64,000 nt of DNA from Limnephilus marmoratus (taxonomy: Eukaryota > Arthropoda > Insecta > Trichoptera > Limnephilidae): positions 58,673,819 to 58,737,818 of the forward strand of contig OU862908.1 of the NCBI GenBank assembly GCA_917880885.1, given 5' to 3'. The translations under genes and the position numbers were made by a program. Shown one piece after another: positions 22,536-35,200 of the stretch. A model generated the notes under the pieces. That model was not told the origin of the DNA. It saw only the letters and a program-made list of their open reading frames with translations, and made no database searches. How positions within the stretch are numbered: the first letter of the stretch is position 1; the number at the start of each line of letters is the position of its first letter.

Positions 22536-22800
22536 TTGAAGCCATACTTCAAAGAACGACAAACGAAAGAAAGCTCTGATAACCAAGGTGCAGAAATAAT
22601 AACATCTCAAGATGAAGAAGACCAGCAATCATTTTCCATACCTACTCGCCCTCCGTCTTCACTGCCAATTTCCTCTTCATCTTTCGTACCTTCTCACTTC
22701 TCCATCTTCAATGACAATTCCCCCGCTGGAAGATGATCTAAGAGCCGTAGCAACTAATACAATAAAAGATAATCGCACATTATTAACCTCTACATGATGG
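22536..22800. other. Low-complexity frames, unassigned
   Basis: Open frames rich in Ser, Pro and acidic residues are present here (for example SFSIPTRPPSSLPISSSSF). They have no recognisable homology and could be read-through of a repeat. I do not call a gene. Confidence 0.3.
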
Positions 22801-22875
22801 TTTTGTGAAAGTACTGATGTAATGACCTTTAGTCTTCGTCTTCTTTCCTATGGTTGGTGGGGAGGGGGTGGGGGA

Positions 22876-23004
22876 GTAAGAGGGGGACATCTAGGTATGC
22901 GAGCCAGTCTAGGACCTCAAGCATCGCCCTGTGGACCTCATCAATCCTGCCGGGGAATGAATGGAGAGGACATTGGTTGACCACGTGTTTGGTGGTAGGC
23001 ACCA
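22876..23004 (-). pseudogene. LINE C-terminal zinc-knuckle fragment
   Basis: The minus-strand frame gives TTKHVVNQCPLHSFPGRIDE and VHRAMLEVLDWLAYLDVPL. The pattern T..H.V..CPL..F.G...D.H.A..E...WL..LD is the usual C-terminal end of a group of non-LTR retrotransposon proteins. It is isolated and truncated, so not a host gene. Confidence 0.6.
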
Positions 23005-23151
23005 CACCGCATTAACTATCGCCGACTCTAAGCCTGGATCACAAGCACCGAGTAGAATGGCGAGACAGTAAAATGATACTAAGCCGAGACAGTTGGATGG
23101 ACGAGTAGGTGTTTACATGTAATTTTTAATTTGGCACTGAGTCAGTCAGTC

Positions 23152-23465
23152 AATAGGCCACTTGCATCACATTTTAAATTTTTTTTTTCGGTTTAGGCAA
23201 ATATTCTAAGATATTTCATATTTTATTTTAATAAATCTAGTGAATATGTCAGATTCAAAAATTCGCCTGAAATCAAAGTGTTGCCATATAAAAAAAATAA
23301 ATCAGTGTGGAATTTTACAAAATTAATTTAATATTATCGGAGATGGAAAATTTTCATGAAGTGACATCACGAGCCCAAATAACGGATTTATTTATTTAAA
23401 AAAAAAATGTAAATTTCTAAAAAATTTTAGTAACATTTTCGTAATCTTAGTAAAAAAACTATTCA
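23152..23465. mobile_element. Truncated second copy of the AATAGGC TIR element
   Basis: It begins AATAGGCCACTTGCAT and follows the same block order as 18227-19040 (GGTTTAGGCAAATATTCTAA, ATTCGCCTGAAATCAAAGTG, GAGCCCAAATAACGGATTTA) but lacks about 450 internal bases and the right terminus. The homology stops near 23465, where another repeat begins. Confidence 0.75.
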
Positions 23466-23740
23466 GTTGCGATGGGCGGGATACCGTGGCGTGATGCCAC
23501 CGACAGTGGTGAGTACGCAGCGAGTGAATGTTTATACCAGTCGAGTGGACAAGCGAGTCAGTGCGGGGAAGTGCAGGGGTGGGTACTCGGCCCAGTAAGT
23601 AGAACAGGGTCCGAGTGACTGTCTCGCCCTTTTACTGGGCCGAGCGCTCGGTCCAGTACTCGGTGATGTGTTTACACGTATAGAGTACTCGGCCGAGAGC
23701 ACTGTCTCGCCCATCTACTCGGTCTGTGTGATCAACGCAT
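23466..23740. repeat. GC-rich repeat with many CTCGGCC/GGCCGAG words
   Basis: Words such as GGGTACTCGGCCCAGTA, TTACTGGGCCGAGCGCTCGG and TACTCGGCCGAGAGCACTGT occur in both orientations, with GACAGT..CTCGCCC phrases at 23616 and 23702. Similar words at about 23055-23110 suggest that a related element starts there. The superfamily is unknown. Confidence 0.5.
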
Positions 23741-23955
23741 AAAGGCCCTATCTATGTATCATGTGGGCACAATGGCTTTGGGAGCACCTTATCCTATTGA
23801 TGGCGGACCAGAGTTTATGAGGCATTGAGAACCCAGGCTGTTTCCCACTTGTACGAGAAGGGCATTTCCCGCACATATTGACCTTAGTGACATGCTCGAG
23901 TAGGAGTACAGGTATCACTGAAGGACTGATATATACGTAAATGGACCTTTAACAG

Positions 23956-24154
23956 CAAGGGCGGATCCAGCTTTGGCGCCAGGGGGGGGTCAAATAGCGC
24001 CAGGGGGGGGGTCACACAGTCGTGGTCAAGTCACAAGCAGTTATAATTTAATTTTAATTATAATAGATACAAGTAAAAAGTAGGTCCACCTAGGTCCTGG
24101 ACCCTGCCCAGGGGAGGGTCATGACCCCATGACCCCCCCCTGGATCCGCCCTTG
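23956..24154. mobile_element. hAT-type MITE, 199 bp, with perfect 8-bp target duplication
   Basis: TTTAACAG is duplicated exactly on both sides (23948-23955 and 24155-24162). The termini CAAGGGCGGATCCAG and CTGGATCCGCCCTTG are perfect 15-base inverted repeats. G-runs and C-runs follow inside. The intact duplication and termini imply a recent insertion. Confidence 0.95.
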
Positions 24155-24162
24155 TTTAACAG

Positions 24163-27100
24163 GTGTTCAATTTGCTCCCTGGCAAAAGAATTTACAGTGA
24201 AAATGATTCTAGTGATGAAACTGATTACAGTAAAAATGATTCTACCGACAAGTTTTGGTTGTTTCCCAAAATTATTTTTGATATAAGATTAAACCATGAA
24301 ACCCTCTTGAGGGGTATTCTAGTCTAGTTTTTTTTTCTTCATATTTCCATTATTCAAACATATCTCCTTAAAAGGATTTTTCGAAATTAGAACGATTTAA
24401 AAGTTATAACCAGTTCAGTGTCGCAGTTTAGACGGAATCTAAATAGAACAAAACTTTAAACGCATTTTTCTCAAAACTATTGAATCTATCTTGTATCTCA
24501 AGTTCTACTGAATCAATTTACTTGAAATTTAGTGAGCCTTCTCTATACATTTCTCTACGGCACAAACCAAAACTATAACTAATTTTCAACTTTTAAAAAA
24601 TTCTGAAAAGTCAAAAAAACTGGTAAAAAAAAGCTTTTTATTCAAAATTATGTGAAAAAAAAATTACGTTTCCGACGTTTGGGCCATAGCAGAATTAATT
24701 TGTTTTTTTTTTTTCTGATTACTAGGAGGGTTGCAATCGTGTCAACCAAAGCGCGCCATTTTTTGAGACCACCTACTTTCAACACCCTGTAACTTTTTGA
24801 ATTTTTTCATTTTATTTTTTTATGTATTTAATATTATTTGTTATTGCACCTGCAAAATACCTATAAGTCATGCTTCTATACTAGAGGCAAGGGACCAGAA
24901 AAAACTTCAGCGAGTATATCTTACATGAGGGATAAATTGGGCCAAGGGACCGAAAAAACCAAACTTCTTAAGAGGGTTTCTCTGTACTAGCTTTGAAGTT
25001 GTGTTGATTGCGAATCTGTCCTGGGCATGAGCCGTAATATATTGCACTTTCAAACTTTTATTATTTCAGGGTTACCACAAATCTGATAGAAGTTCATAGG
25101 ATGGGCGATATCCACTATAACAGGAGGCAAATTATTTAAAGAAAGATTTTTTTTTATTTATTTATTTAGAATTTTATTTCTTGATATAATTTCAACATTT
25201 TTCTTAAATCATTGCGTTAAAAATAGATCACTAAATAAAATGTGTATGACCTTAAACTACGGAATACATGAACTCAGTACTATCTCCCTGCATTACTTTT
25301 AGTTTAACATTATGGTACATAAATAAATGCAATTATACTTATCTGTTTCACTGATCTACTTTAAATAATTCTTTAAAATTATGGTTCATTGTGAATACTG
25401 ATAATAAACAGAAGGTTTTCAACAATCTACATTTCGTAAACTATTACTTTAAAAATTGGAGTTAATTTGTTTACTTTATTATTCCTTCTGTAGAGTAACT
25501 CAGTGAAGGAATTTTTATTTATTATAAAATTCATAATATAAGTGTCTGTAAGACTTCCCAGTTTAAAAAAAAAACAAATTTTTGAAAAATATATTTCTGA
25601 TGTAGGTTTTGTATTTAAAAATATATATTTTGGTTCATTATTGCCTTGCGTTATGTCACATCAAATTTACAAAATCTGTTTAACAGATTGTACAGAACAG
25701 ATTTTTACCACATGAATTTAGCAGTACATAGTCCATTTTTACGATTATTCAATTTTTCATGAATAAGCAACAGATTTATTTAAAGAAAATCTTGTTTTAA
25801 AAATACGTTTAGATTTTACAGGCATATTTGGTATTAACAAAAGGCTATTGAAATGCGTGTGACATGAAAGGAATATCCTGAAAATTTAAACATTACATGT
25901 CATGTTGGTTTTGATGTGTATTATTTCTCTACAAAATAATATTTGAAACATTATTTTTGTAGATAATTTATTTTTTAATCTATTCCAATATAATTATGTA
26001 CATAGTTGCAGAACAATATTTTATAATGAGTGAATAAATCTTACTGTTTAATTTTACATTATGTATGTATAGTTTTAGATCTACATACAAGAATGTAACA
26101 ATATTTGACAAATTATCTCATTACGATAGGTGTATATTATAGCTGAAGCGTTTCAAAATGATTCTCGAATCCCCAAACCTTGTCCTAGGAATATTGTAAA
26201 AACGCTCATGCAATTCTTATAATAACAATGGAAATATCCTCACTTTCAATAGAAAAAGCAAACGATACTTTCTTTTAGGGCACTTTAGTGTTAAATAGCA
26301 TACTCAAAGAACATAAGTCATATTCTGAGAACAGAGATTGTTCTTCATTCAAACTCCCATAAAACTACAGCAATTGCTGTATAGTCGGCAACACTCAAAT
26401 TAATCATAATTATATACTTCTTAGCATTACTCACTAAAACAAATAATGGTTAAACTTAATTTTTTAAATGATCAACATGACACAAACAATTATTAAAGTA
26501 GTCAGTCGACTGCACTACAAAATAAAAATGGATTTTTAAATAAAATGCACAATGTTTTGAAATGGTGATAAATATTGTGAAATATGAAAATAAATAAGTG
26601 ATCTAAAAAACAGTAAACATTCAGAGATTCCGTATTAATTAACAGATGGAGATAAAATTATGATTAAATAAAATATGTATGGTTTATCATTGTTTAAAAG
26701 GAACTGTTAAAATAGTAAAATTGGCAATACATACATATTTATGTAACTGATGGGCATAGACTTTTACTTGGAGCAGATGATATCAGGTCACAGATCCAAA
26801 TATGTATGTATGGACAGTCAAAATATTGAACCACCGTGTTGCATAAGCTGCCTTGACTTGGTATCTTATTATTTAGAGATTCTAGCATGTTAGCTATTGG
26901 AATCTCGCCCAGGAATATTCTACTGTGAAAGATGACCCAAGAATACATTTTATGAAAATACGTTTTTCCATAGCCTTTCCACGCTTCAGTAGTTATTATA
27001 TCCATTTGTTACCTCGGAAATTCCCTCCTAATTAAGTACAGTGGTTATACCTGACAGAATATTTATAAAGCTCAACTTAATAAAAAGTTTGAATCATAGA

Positions 27101-28532
27101 ATAAAGAACACAAGAAATGCCTTGTGGACAGAGATAGAGCACATGCTAAATAGAACATTTGTTTTAATTCAAATTTCTATTGAAGGCACTTCTAGTTTTC
27201 TTCTAAATTCTATGGTTTGAATCATGAACAAAAGCCCTGGCGGAGTATTTGTGCGATTTTGTACGAATGGCATTAAAGCCAAATCTTGGAGAGGGGAAAT
27301 TGCCTGGCAGCCATCTTGCATGACAAACTTTTGAAATGATTTGTATGCAAGGGGTATAATAAAGAATTTTATTTTTGTATTGTTAATGCAATTATAAGGG
27401 CTTATTATTTTTTTTGTTATTTGATGAGACAAGGGATATGACATTAAAAACATTGTAGGTTTTGACATTTTTGGATCGGCCACCTATCTTCCGCCTCACC
27501 CAGTGGCTTCAAATTTTTTTCAAATAATTCCGTCCAGGGCTTATTAGGTCTGTGGTTTGAATACATTAATGTGTCATAAACAAATCTAAAAAATAATTTT
27601 CCAAATACAAATAAAACTCAACTGACTTGATAAAATTTCTTTTGGTGAAAATTAGTACAAGAACGTATACAAATAATAATAAAACATTCAAAATACTTTT
27701 GTTTGTAATTCATATACACATAAAATATTGTTAAGAATACTGATAGTGCACTGCAAAAATTGTTTCGCAATTCATTTCTGTAACAACATTGAAATCAAGA
27801 CGGGTCATCTAAAAAAAAAAAACTGCATCGATATTGAAAAGATTAGAAATCCTCGCTTTATTAAAAAGAAGCATCTTCAATCTGTGGAAATATATAGCAG
27901 TGATTGGCAAGCATTAAACTTATAGCCAAAACGACTTCCCAATTACGTACAATATTTTATGTACAATGCATAATTAATAAGATTAATAGTTACATCGATA
28001 AACATGTAATAATTTTTTGAAAATCAAATCAATTCACCTAAACAAAGAAGTAGATATTTGGGACCGAAAATAGCCAATTTTGTCAAATAATAATAAATGG
28101 CAGTTAATAATCTTCGACTTATATTGTACAAAATATTATTAAAAACAATAATAATTAATGAAAAAATAAGATTTAGAAAACTGACACAAAAAACTTAAAA
28201 GATAGCTAAAAATGTATTGTATATGTAATTGTAACAACAAATTTGATGGCATACAGTAATCTAATTTAGATAAAATCCTACATTTAATGTTAGACAATGC
28301 CTTTGCGAATTGCGGACGTCAGGAGGTAAATTAATTAGATTAAAAAGCCTCTTCTTTTTATAAAGAAAAACAACTAAGCTAATAGTTTGTTTACTTAGAA
28401 CTAAACGACATTCGAAGGCTACAGAAGATATGCTCATTCTGCACAGACTATGCTGGAACCAAATTGCACTATTTTATCTTTAATGATCAAAAGAATCTCC
28501 TTTCCTCATACAATACTACTTGCGGCAGCCAC
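24163..28532. other. Intergenic and probable 3' region of the BTB gene, no gene seen
   Basis: Long AT-rich stretch. Part of the right side will be the 3' untranslated region of the minus-strand BTB gene, but no single poly(A) signal stands out among many TTTATT words. The frames at 26739-27005 and 27169-27483 have no recognisable product and lie in non-coding-like sequence. Confidence 0.5.
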
Positions 28533-29233
28533 TCATTTGTGTTGAGAAACGGGTTGAATAGTGCAGTCGCCAATAGTGGTCACCACCTTGGAACTTCCTT
28601 CCGAAGTATCCCTGATCTTCACAATCTGGCAATCTCCCACCATCATCACCTTCTGCTTGGGTTTGCCATCCTCGTTCTCAGTCAGTTCTCTGACAGTCAT
28701 CATTTGATTATTCCTTTCGCAATTATTCAGGGAGGGCGTGTCGACAGTTTTAGATTTTGATTCCAGATTGATAATTTTAGTATTTGTATTCATCTCTTGA
28801 ATTTTTGTAATGGTTTCCGGCAGAGTGGCAACATTTTGAGAAATCTTTTCATCTTTTTTCAAGTTCAAAGCTTCGGTCGAGTTGGCTGTGTTTTTTTCAA
28901 TGGAAGACTCGTTAAAGGCGGCGGCTTGTTTCATTTTTTGGGCTAGAAGGTTCTGAACGGCGGCGGCGACGTGTTTATCTTGTAAAGGCGGCTGGTTTTT
29001 AATATTTTCCAAATTTTGCAGTCCGGGTGGCAATAGCGGGATTCCTTGACTGGACAGAGCATTAGTGAGAGCATTGGCCGCTAGTAGAGGATTGATTTGC
29101 ATCATGTTCTGATAAGCCTGTTGAGTGGATTGGTTGAAGTGAGTAGAGATGATGTCGGTCAAGTAGCTGAAGTCTCCGTAGGGCAGGTTGGAGGACGTGT
29201 AGTTCTCTATCGGCCGCGAGTGGTCCATGGGGT
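28533..29233 (-). CDS. BTB-zinc finger gene, last coding exon
   Basis: The acceptor is TTGTTTCTAG and the stop TGA is at 28533-28535. The product starts [20 protein letters not shown] and is Gln/Asn/Ser-rich, with no recognised domain, ending [12 protein letters not shown]. It is probably a low-complexity activation or repression region. The open frame upstream of 29233 is intron. Confidence 0.8.
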
Positions 29234-32200
29234 CTAGAAACAATGGTGAAACTTGTTTGATGTCCACACTCAAGTATATTGTGTTCTATAATACAATAAT
29301 ATATTATATTTTTAACTCGCACTAAATGTAAAAACGATTCCTATTTTTATAGCAATGTGATATTATAAATTTAAAAAAAAACAAGTAGAAAGTACTAACC
29401 ACTAATCTTATCATATTATTATGTCCTTATTGCCTCTTGATTTTTCTTCTAACTAAGCTTCATCTCAACGAAATATTTTAGCTACAAAAAGTTTAAAAAA
29501 AATATATAATTTCATACTAAGGAATAAATTTATTTTAAGTACATACAGATAGAATCCTCACCCATTTTGATAATCTTGGGCGGACGTCCTCTCCTCTTCT
29601 TGATGATGGGTAGCTCGATGGACGGCAGCGGCTTCTTCCTCGGCCTTCCGCGCCCCCGCTTCATGGGGTAGCCTCCGTCCGAGTAGTTGAGTCGCTCCTT
29701 GCTGGCGTGCGGCGGCGCAGGGGCCTCCACCATGGACTGGTTGGCCTCGGACTTCAGGGACAGCTGCGACGAGGTGGTCTCTCGACTGGGACCATCTGTT
29801 GCCGTGCGAGGGGCGAGCATGACCTCCCCAGAGGGAGTGAACATGAGATGGTGCCGCTCGCTGTGCCCGATCCCCACCATGCCGGGGACCATTGTCTGGG
29901 AGTTTTCTTGTTCTTGCTTAAATTCCGCCTCTTCTATAGCCGCTGATGCGTTTCCAGGCAATACGTATTCATCCTGAAATTAATTTCAATTAGAGACGTC
30001 ATCAATCTATCCAACGGCAATAATTTCAAGTATTGCCAGCTATTTGATTAAAAGGAAGAAAGGTGGTCAGTTGAGATGTTACCTTCTCACAAATACGCAT
30101 GTGCAGTTTGAGTTTATCTCCACGTGCAAAACACCGTCCGCACGCTTCACAGCGGTACGGCCGCTCTCCGGTGTGAGTTCTGCGATGTCTCGCCAGGTGG
30201 GACGAGCGGTTAAAGCTGGATATAGAAACGATCATAAAGTCAGTCATAAAATGAAACTAAGAATAAAGGTCGAGAGGACAATGTTCAGAAATTAATTAGA
30301 CGAATTTGCAGATATTAAGTTCAGCAACTCTTAAAGCGATATAAGCAGGACTTTTTTCTAACAAAAAATTCAATTTTGACATCATGTCGCAGATACATTT
30401 GACAAAAAATTGAATATTCAAAACATCAAGAACAATAATACTTAATCTATTTTCCACTCCAAATACCAAAAACATTTTACTCTTAAATACTATATTACTA
30501 AGACCTGTGCCACACGCAGCTATAAAAGATGTGGCTTGGCGTATTTCGGCATATCGCTCGCTGTACATTCCCAATGAGAACATATGGCGAGCGATATGCT
30601 GAAATAGGCCAAGCCTCATCTTTTATAGCTGTCTTTGGCACCCGTCTAAACTAAAATTACTTACTATAACATAACTTGGATATGTGTTTTATAAGATAGG
30701 TTTTCAAGAGATTTTAAAACAAAATCACTACAATCAAACTATAGAGAATGTTTCAACGTAATAAACATGCTACATCACGGACACACTTAATAATAAATAA
30801 TTATACTTAACTTGCTATGTACAGAAGTACAATTAAATAAATGCTGCAGAAAAGATTAAAATAGATCTAAAGGTATGTATGTATGTAATTATTATTAAAA
30901 ATACTAAAATAGGCATGTACGCATATTATTTGTATAAAACTCTAGCAAACATACAAACAAAAAAGCAAATGTAAAGGGTGCAGTGTACTTAATGCAAATA
31001 AATTATTTTTTTAAACTAAAAAGTATGTAGTAGAGTTATTATTTATAATGTATCATTAAACGATTTTGAAATCCCACTGCCACAGCACTCCCCATGCAAA
31101 TTACAACCCTTCATTGTTTTTGTATAAAATAAATACCTACAGCATTGACGGACACATAAATTTTGACATACAAAAAAAACCCAAAAATGTGAAAATACAA
31201 TAAGTAATCAAAAACACCAAATGTATATTTTTTACAAAACCTTGTTTCTAGCTCCAACATTTGAAGGCAATTACGTTAAACTTTAGTCCAATCTTTAGAT
31301 TAAATATTGCATCCCCTTATGAACGAAATATTATTAACCAAATGGAAAAATGCGGCTCCAAGCAATGGCTTCAAAAATAAATTACAATAACTAATGTTTA
31401 ACTAATTTTCATGTCGCGGATATTAGATTTGTATTTATTAATAAAATGACATTAGCTAAAATTATTAGAAAAATATAAACTTTAAAAGATCAGCTATATT
31501 TTTTTAATTCTCAAGATTGTGATTATTTATTTATCCACCAATTCTGTAAAACCAAAAGTTTTTGGTTGTCATTTAAAAAAATAATATTTAAAATTCCAAC
31601 AATTTTATTGGTTGAAATAGTTGAAATTAATTTATTAACATCAACTTGGAAATTACATTAAATTAACTTTTTAAAAGTTTTTCTCAAAAAAGTTGTGAAT
31701 AAAAAAAATCTTTTTGGCTATAAAAATTACAACCAAAAACTTCACATGTCCGTGGATTCTATGCAGTAAATGGTTAATCGTCGGTCTGATGATAAACAGG
31801 CATACCCCTAATATTTGTAATTTTTTAGGAACCAAAAAACTTTTTTTTGCTAGATTCTTATACATTTCATTGAATGCTTTGCAAATTTGGTAAAAGAAAA
31901 GCCTAATTAAAACCACATTAATGAAACATGTGATAAATGACAAAAAAACAGTTTTTGGCTCTCTTAAAAAAAATCCAAATATGAGATCTGTTTTGTCATC
32001 ATACCAACGAGTTGAGAAAGCATTCTCTATTGTAAGATGGCACGGTGAAATAGCACGGGCTGGCTGGAGACACGAGAAACAACGCTTTAGTGACGTGAAC
32101 TGTGTGATAAAGATATAAAAGCACATCCATACTTGCGGTACGTTTGTTTGTTTGGGTACAGTTTAACCTAGGGTAGAGGTAGAGGGTATGCACCTGTAGG

Positions 32201-35200
32201 AGCAGGAATTGCACTTGAAGGGACGATCCCCGCTGTGGGTCCTTGGGTGGCGGACCAACACAACAACCGAAACAGCCCATTATCCACCTGCTGCACTGCA
32301 CTCCACACATACACCCACTGCCTCACATCGCACACAACACAAGATACCACCGGCCGTGGACACACTACATCTAACGCTAAGTGCTAAATTATACACAAAA
32401 AACGAATTGAAGGAATTTGCCGTTTGCCATAATAATGATTAATAATTTATCATTTGTGCAGTAAAAATATGACGAAATCATAATATTACAATTCTAGGAT
32501 GGGAAGACTTAAGAATACATATTTTATAAATAGTAGTCTAAAAAGATAACATTTCAGGAAAAAAGCTTATCAATGTATTTATACCAAAGTAAGTTTTCAT
32601 TGCCAATGGAAAAATGATATTTTGAGAAAATAAATTAATCTACAAATGAAATCAAAATCTTTCCAGTTCCTGGAAATAGTTCTATTACAATAATACAATC
32701 ACCACAAATCTCCAATTTGTGAACTGCTGCCAGTATTTTGTCTTTCACGGGTGACTTCGACAATAAGTGATTCTAAAACACTTTGTTTTGAAGAGTTTTA
32801 CTTTCCATGTACATTCGTTAGTTTAATTTTAATAAAATAGTTAACTGAATAATAGCACCCTGTAAATTACCCTTATTGACAATGTTCCCATGTTAGGTTG
32901 ACACCTCCCACTGTTCTCCCGCCTTTTTTCACCACTAATAAAATCTAATCATTTCTGTACTCGCATAAAATTAAAATAGTTTTATGTTTGCTAGTGAAAG
33001 ACACAGATGTGTTGAAACCGGTAGCAGAAAAATTGAAATTTAAGAAACAATTGTACGCGGAATGTAAAACTCTTCAAAACAAAATGTCTAGAAATTGTTA
33101 CATACTTAACTTAAATGATAAAAAAATTTAATTAGTAAGTTCTCCCATAGTAGAATTTAAATTCAACTTAAAAAGAAATGAAACATCGAGCATGTCATAA
33201 TATATTGGAATAAGTGATAAAATTCTTAAATAATAAATAGTAGATCTTGTCAATGCAAACATTGGTAGAATAAAAATAAGCATATAATAATTAGAGAGTA
33301 ACCAATGTCCTTCATTTAATTATATTTTTGGAGAAAATAAATGTTTTCATGTCTAAAGAATTATTACGAAGATAACCCAAATGGTAAATTAAATATTAAA
33401 ATTTGTTTAGATTTCAAATAGACTCGGTAATAAAAATATGTGTGTGTATGTTATGGAGACCACTGTTTATTGAAGCAATACATTAAAGTCGCCTGTTATT
33501 GTGGGTTTGATAATGCACAAATTAAACAATTATTTTTCAAAGCAGTAAGCAGAATAGAGCCGACTAGTACTAGATCTAATGTGTCATTAGTCAACATCAT
33601 CTACAATCTACTTCAATGTGATTATAACAATGGGATTAATAATAATAATTTTTTAATGAAAAAGATAGAGGATTAAAGTAGCGATTCAATGGTTACCATT
33701 TTGATTAAAAAAATGTATAAAACTTTGTCGAAGTGAAAACCCCTGGTGTTGATTTCACCAATTAATAGATTCTAATTTTCCTGAAATTGCATTTTCAATA
33801 CAATATCAGTTTGTCAGAAGGGACATTTGGAGGTATTTTATCAGCAATAAAATCGGAAAATGTATGTACATGGTTTCAACTCATTTTGTCAATTCAGCTG
33901 TCTGAAATTTAATTCAATAATCATGATGGTAAGAATCGTTGAATCACTAGATTAACGACAAGAAATTGTTTTAAATGAGGTTTACAAATCTACTGGTCTA
34001 AAGTCGAGTTTTGTTAAAATGAAGGTTTGGGAGGAATGCAGATCCCGCCAAATGTGGAGGATTTTAATAAAAATGCACTTTCTAGATGAGAAAAGTATGG
34101 AAAAGTTGAATGAAAAAGAAATTAAGGCGCGCTCGGCAAAATTGAGGGAGATACAGCCGTTTAAAGAATGTATGAAATGACACTTCATGAACCGATACTA
34201 TCAGCCATTTTGTAAACTGAATTATTACCTTAAAGTTGGTAGCACTCGTAATCATCCTCACCTGTTGTAACATGGTTTATGTAACATGGTCTGTGCCCCT
34301 TTATAACGCCTGCTCACGTCAACGCAAGAAAAACATCCCAGTTTTCAAGTAGTTTAGCGGCTACGCCAGGTTTGTGTAACATGGTTTGTGACCATTATTA
34401 ATTCTGTTTTTCATAATTACGTGTATATCACACGAAGTTAGCTACAATCGTATCAACCTTCGTTAAAGCAAGTCTGAGATACCAACATTATGGTAACAAA
34501 ATGGATGACAGTATCGGTTAATGAAGTGTCATTTCATACATTCTTTAAACGGTTGTATCTCCCTCTATTTTGCCGAGCGCGCCTTAATTTATTTTTTATT
34601 CAACTTTTCCACACTTTTCCCATCTAGAAAGTGCAATTTTATTAAAATCCTCCACATTTGGCGGGATCTGCATTTCACCCGAAGGTTTTTTTTCAAATAG
34701 TTCTGTTTTGAGAGAGATTGTAAAAAATTGTCATCCCATTAAAACATTCAGTCAAGGCTTAACACAAACTTTGCAGAGATTTAAAAAATGTATTTAATTC
34801 TTTTAAACTAGCCTTTAGCAGCATGCTTTCCCACGGGTATTATCATTCAGGTAAAAGTCAACACCTTCAAAACACGGTTTAGATAATTCCACACTTAGAA
34901 AATTGTTAAATTAAAGAAATGTCAGTTTTGAAGGTCGCGAACAAGCTGCGAGGACGAATGTAAAAAGCACATTTTACTGAAAAGCGATACAATATTATGT
35001 ATTTGAGTTATACTTAATTTTGTACTACTTTACTGTCTATCTCTTTTACCGTTCTAGATTGATGATCGACTGCCGCGCGAAAGTGGGCATTAGCACCCCC
35101 CACACGTACACTTCGGAGCATACTACTTCTGGCCACCGCGTAGAAAAGTAAAGACCGAAAGTAAGATAACGGTTTACAACGCAGTTCACTGCGAGACTTT

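Noticed and set aside
29687..29977. Plus-strand frames opposite the AT-hook exon
   Set aside because: They are antisense shadows of the GC-rich coding exon on the minus strand.
31671..32126. 151-codon minus-strand open frame
   Set aside because: It overlaps AT-rich intron of the BTB gene, has Phe/Leu/Lys-rich random composition and no motif or splice context.
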